Below, piece by piece: positions 5,101-6,686 of a stretch of 6,686 nt of DNA. Location: positions 1 through 6,686 of the forward strand of contig JAFXWR010000104.1 in NCBI GenBank assembly GCA_017542725.1, written 5' to 3'. Under the pieces are notes generated by a model, which was not told the origin of the DNA, ran no database searches, and was given only the letters and a program-made list of their open reading frames with translations. The position numbers and the translations under genes were made by a program. This DNA comes from Lachnospiraceae bacterium (GTDB taxonomy: Bacteria > Bacillota_A > Clostridia > Lachnospirales > Lachnospiraceae). Position 1 is the first letter of the stretch. Each line of letters opens with the position of its first letter.

Positions 5101-6686
5101 GTATAGACCAAGGACCGGATAGCACCGCTCCAGGATATCTAACTGGTGACACTCAAGGCCCGATAATGATAACATTTAATTTTGATATGAACGGACATGG
5201 GACTCAAATTAGTCCAATCCAAGTTGAAGAAGATACAAAGTTAAGTAAGCCAACAGATCCAACGGCGACAGGTTTCACATTTAATTATTGGTATGAGAAT
5301 GATGAAAGCATGGAGTTCGACTTTACTCAAATCATAGAACTTACTTCACAGATGACAAGGACACTTCATGCTAAGTGGACAGCAACTACATATAATATTA
5401 CTTATGATGTTGACGATGGAACTCTTCCAGATGGAACACAGAACCCATTTACAAAAACGTATGGTACACCAGCAACCTTGGTAAATCCTACAAAGACTGG
5501 ATATGCGTTTGCTGGTTGGTATAGTAATCCAGCAAAGACAACTTCATTTGATGGTACTACTGATATAAGTACAATTCAAGATGATAATAAAACAATCTAT
5601 GCTAAGTGGACACCTAATCAGTATACTGTAACTTATAATTTAAGTGGCATAAGTGCTACTGCACCAGCAAATATTACAAAAACATATGGTACACCACTTG
5701 CGACAGGAGTGTTAAAAGATCCTACAGGTATTCCAGAAGGATATAAATTTGATGGTTGGTTTAAAGAAGCAGCATTAACAAACCAGTGGACAGGAACTGA
5801 TGATTTAACAACTAGCACAAGTACGCAAACTATATATGCAAGATGGAAAGCAACCATTACATATGATGCAAATGGTCATGGAACAGCACCAGCAGCAGTT
5901 GATGTTATTTTAAATGCTGATACTACACTTCCTTCAATAGAAAATGTGACTGGATGGACATTTGATACAGCTAATAGCTGGTATGAAGAAGCAGGCTGCT
6001 CTACTAGAGTGGGTGCTGCAGGCGGTAGTTATAGAGTAACTGTACCAAAGACATTCTATGCAAAATGGATAGAAAATGAATTTAGTATAACACTTCATGA
6101 AAATAGCGGAACATATAAACCAGGTTACACAAAACCTACTAATAGAAAGTATACAGAGGCAGTCACTCTTCCAACAGATGAAGAGATTTCAAGGACGGGA
6201 TATAGTTTTGCTGGTTGGTATGGCAATGATGAATTTACTGAACCAAGAATATATCAAATACCACAATATACATCTAGTCCAAGTGAGTATTGGGCAAAGT
6301 GGATTGAAATAACATATGATGTAAACTTTGTTTTGAATAATGGTACATTAATTAACTATTCAAATCCAAGTAGCAGAAAATATTCACAAAGTTTCACACT
6401 TCCAGCTGGTGATGATATCACAAGAATAGGATATACTTTTAGAGGTTGGTATGAAGATCCAGGATTTGCAGGATCTGCGACGACGATAGTCCCAGTAAAT
6501 ACAGCAGAGGCAAAAACTTATTATGCTAAGTGGAATGGCATAGGATACTCAATCACACTTCATGCACTTGAAGGAGTGGATCCAACAACCGGAACAGCAA
6601 TAACAGATTTAAATTATACATCAGGACAAGGTGTAAGCTTACCTATGAATTATGTAAAAAATAATCTTCCAATCGTTGCTTGGTAT
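2025..6686 (+). CDS. Secreted C1 peptidase with BspA-like and InlB B-type repeats, 3' end beyond window
   Basis: The frame is open for 1554 codons and continues past the window edge. Order of parts: signal peptide (about 1-28), Ser/Glu hexapeptide repeats (43-159), an acidic linker with two IATNSE copies (160-244), C1 papain-like peptidase (about 245-532), probable lectin-like domain (about 540-732), DUF285/BspA-like region (about 743-1040), and InlB B-type repeats from 1046 to the end. The peptidase has Gln270 for the oxyanion hole, Cys276 in GTCWAF, His469 in NHAILIVGW and Asn502 in RNSWGP, so it should be active. The protein should be exported by Sec and act outside the cell, probably cutting proteins or peptides while the repeats hold it near host, partner-cell or matrix ligands. 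Substrate and ligands are unknown. No anchor motif is visible because the C-terminus is missing. The gene follows hpt by 47 bp on the same strand without a clear terminator. I do not know an established gene name for this architecture. Confidence 0.95.
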   Translation, partial: MKFAFKKIVAVLLCMTMVFTSTLPHFASVDLINKEETSETYEESSEPAEPSESVESSESVESSESVGASTASPEEELESDEVESSESEESNESAESSESAEPSESAEPSESVGASTASPEEEPESDEVESSESVESNEPVESSEPAESSESVGASTASPIIEEEKVATESNTVKEETYDEIDIATNSEALKLDLDSLDNIATNSELSSSNEEEIINYGYEPLDFEIPASKGLSKNRFEGLLGASPIPKSYDPRGMEIRDGFPILPPVRDQNPYGTCWAFSTIGMFETYLRLHGMVDNEEDSNLSEAALTYFTQYGLLEKEVTKDGSANLDKPGIEGFDYTYITDRKKLGILGGNQSRGLLIMSAFLGATIEDENSKYGRATAIFDEDGTGLDGSYAFNKNDFALKNGIFLNATNRDMVKQAIMDNGSVGIAYHAGTSQPGETGGDAKFSREHEGQWYYYTGNGALDLNHAILIVGWNDDIPNDWFECMGKHPANGGGWLCRNSWGPTTSCTVGGYFWMSYEEPTLSDGMFTVEAMSANTYKYNYHYDTTASTRARRANITNHPVYYSNLFKVSNDEDQVLEAVSVAFDSADVEFDIMVYTNDEQMKNPEDGEHKLTQSCSKQAAGIYTIELNKKIGLPKGTYFSVIFKAKDTSTVIDGIKYMYIFSDENYTGGSYTNVNAASAGQSFYKSNNGSPELWDDINSSDHPTWPAGYDQNNSDGNGHGNNYRIKALTNPAKPYTLSYGWYDDDDTAAGMSANDITKITLAKGDAPTGTDANWDIADSNGLVGYRKGTEVIIYAPENGSFVAAEDSSFLFSGKKEEGGEYVIDWDKAFTQCKSIVNLNFLDTSNVTNMSSMFEGLGYNNMCGEDGLVANPEVSIIDVSSFDTSKVTNMARMFELSAVKNINVSNFDTSKVTNMFAMFSQANLIENLDLRNWNVSSVTNADTMFGYSLSIKEIDLTGLAFTNAKFLDNLFSNCPELKKIIVSSAFTIGSATTENMFEECPKLRGGMGTRYVDKLVTDGTYARIDQGPDSTAPGYLTGDTQGPIMITFNFDMNGHGTQISPIQVEEDTKLSKPTDPTATGFTFNYWYENDESMEFDFTQIIELTSQMTRTLHAKWTATTYNITYDVDDGTLPDGTQNPFTKTYGTPATLVNPTKTGYAFAGWYSNPAKTTSFDGTTDISTIQDDNKTIYAKWTPNQYTVTYNLSGISATAPANITKTYGTPLATGVLKDPTGIPEGYKFDGWFKEAALTNQWTGTDDLTTSTSTQTIYARWKATITYDANGHGTAPAAVDVILNADTTLPSIENVTGWTFDTANSWYEEAGCSTRVGAAGGSYRVTVPKTFYAKWIENEFSITLHENSGTYKPGYTKPTNRKYTEAVTLPTDEEISRTGYSFAGWYGNDEFTEPRIYQIPQYTSSPSEYWAKWIEITYDVNFVLNNGTLINYSNPSSRKYSQSFTLPAGDDITRIGYTFRGWYEDPGFAGSATTIVPVNTAEAKTYYAKWNGIGYSITLHALEGVDPTTGTAITDLNYTSGQGVSLPMNYVKNNLPIVAWY
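2223..2242 (+). repeat. GC-rich 20-bp repeat, copy 1 of 3
   Basis: GGGGCGAGCACTGCGAGCCC has 16 of 20 G or C in an AT-rich setting. Exact copies start at 2361 and 2481. Bases 2-20 form an imperfect palindrome: GGGC pairs with GCCC and the inner GCA with TGC, interrupted by two adjacent G-A mismatches. In frame it encodes GASTAS plus the first two bases of a Pro codon. Confidence 0.9.
2361..2380 (+). repeat. GC-rich 20-bp repeat, copy 2 of 3
   Basis: Identical to the copy at 2223 and in the same reading frame. It opens the second 48-bp spacer, 138 bp after copy 1. Confidence 0.9.
2481..2500 (+). repeat. GC-rich 20-bp repeat, copy 3 of 3
   Basis: Identical to copies 1 and 2 and 120 bp after copy 2. 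The Pro codon that follows is CCA here and CCT in the other two. Sequence similarity to the earlier spacers stops right after it, so this copy marks the end of the repeat region. Confidence 0.9.
2757..3620 (+). other. C1 (papain-like) cysteine peptidase domain
   Basis: Within the large protein, the segment opens with SYDPR, as mature papain-fold domains often do. PVRDQNPYGTCWAFST follows, with oxyanion Gln270 and nucleophile Cys276. The general-base His469 lies in LNHAILIVGWND, and Asn502 in CRNSWGP precedes the GGYFWMSYEE strand that closes the fold. The Cys-to-His distance is 193 residues against 134 in papain, so about 60 extra residues lie between the subdomains. All catalytic residues are present. 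No classic inhibitor propeptide motif is recognised upstream; the acidic linker occupies that position. Confidence 0.93.
3640..4220 (+). other. Probable lectin-like domain after the peptidase
   Basis: This stretch starts with YKYNYHYD and continues with a beta-rich pattern, including SNLFKV, LEAVSVAFDSADVEFDIMVY, GIYTIELNKKIGLPKGTYFSVIF and a closing NYRIKAL. This resembles the lectin-like domain that commonly follows C1 peptidases in secreted proteins of Bacillota. The name reflects fold-level similarity; sugar binding is not demonstrated. The assignment is from memory of the family pattern and is less sure than the peptidase. Confidence 0.6.
4251..5145 (+). other. DUF285 / BspA-like repeat region
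   Basis: An entry cap contains GTEVIIYAPENGSF. Repeats with the signature (D/N)(T/V)S(N/K/S)VTN plus MF follow, starting at residues 846, 886, 911 and 937, mostly 25-26 residues apart. Two weaker repeats ending in LF or MF come next. The region closes with ECPKLRGGMGTRY and TYARID...APGYLTG, the usual tail of this family. Such regions occur in surface proteins of Bacillota, Bacteroidota and mycoplasmas and are associated with adhesion; the ligand here is unknown. Confidence 0.9.
5160..6686 (+). repeat. Seven InlB B-type repeats, the last partial
   Basis: Each unit of about 70-76 residues has an opening I-T-(Y/F/L)-like beta strand, a central G(Y/F)xFxGW(Y/F) and a closing (Y/H)A(K/R)W. Units: 5160-5378, 5388-5609, 5619-5846, 5853-6068, 6078-6302, 6309-6533 and 6540-6686 (cut). 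Unit 1 has NYWY in place of xGWY, unit 4 carries a longer FDTANSWYEEAGC core, and unit 7 has the degenerate NNLPIVAWY. The units are diverged at DNA level, unlike the Ser/Glu repeats, so they are old. The family (Listeria-Bacteroides repeat) forms ubiquitin-like beta-grasp modules in extracellular stalks. Confidence 0.93.

Noticed and set aside
6097..6312. 71-codon plus-strand frame starting at 6097
   Set aside because: It is out of frame within InlB-type repeat 5, whose conserved GWY and AKW motifs fix the true frame.

Overview
The window comes from an AT-rich bacterial genome, most likely a Clostridia member of the Bacillota and possibly Lachnospiraceae. Three things support this: low-GC codon use with strong AGGAG-type ribosome binding sites, the tilS-hpt gene pair typical of Bacillota, and a huge secreted protein that joins a papain-type peptidase to BspA-type (DUF285) and InlB B-type repeats, a style common in oral and gut Lachnospiraceae. 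DUF285 repeats also occur in mycoplasmas, but here TGA is used as a stop in rpiB and tilS, so the code is standard. The taxonomic call is inference. All genes read left to right.

Region 1 (1-1977) is a tightly packed housekeeping operon. It holds the 3' part of rpiB (ribose-5-phosphate isomerase B, cut by the left edge), tilS (tRNA-Ile lysidine synthetase) and hpt (hypoxanthine phosphoribosyltransferase). Both junctions are 4-bp ATGA overlaps, so translation is probably coupled. RpiB and Hpt both bear on pentose phosphate/PRPP and purine salvage; TilS supplies an essential tRNA modification.

Region 2 (1978-2024) is a 47-bp gap with no convincing terminator. It carries a strong ribosome binding site. 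A perfect TTGACA hexamer lies in the last hpt codons, but only a poor -10 follows it.

Region 3 (2025-6686) is one uninterrupted reading frame of 1554 codons that runs off the right edge. In order it encodes a signal peptide, a Ser/Glu-rich segment of 13 hexapeptide repeats in three blocks, a C1 (papain-like) peptidase domain with Cys276/His469/Asn502, a probable lectin-like domain, a DUF285/BspA-like region, and at least seven InlB B-type repeats, the last cut by the window end. It is best read as a secreted or surface-displayed protease-adhesin. The C-terminus, and with it the anchoring mode, is not visible.

The most unusual local structure is in the Ser/Glu region. Nearly identical 18-bp units are separated by 48-bp spacers, each starting with the same 20-bp, 80% GC, imperfectly palindromic sequence. 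No RNA genes, CRISPR arrays, insertion sequences or integrases were seen.
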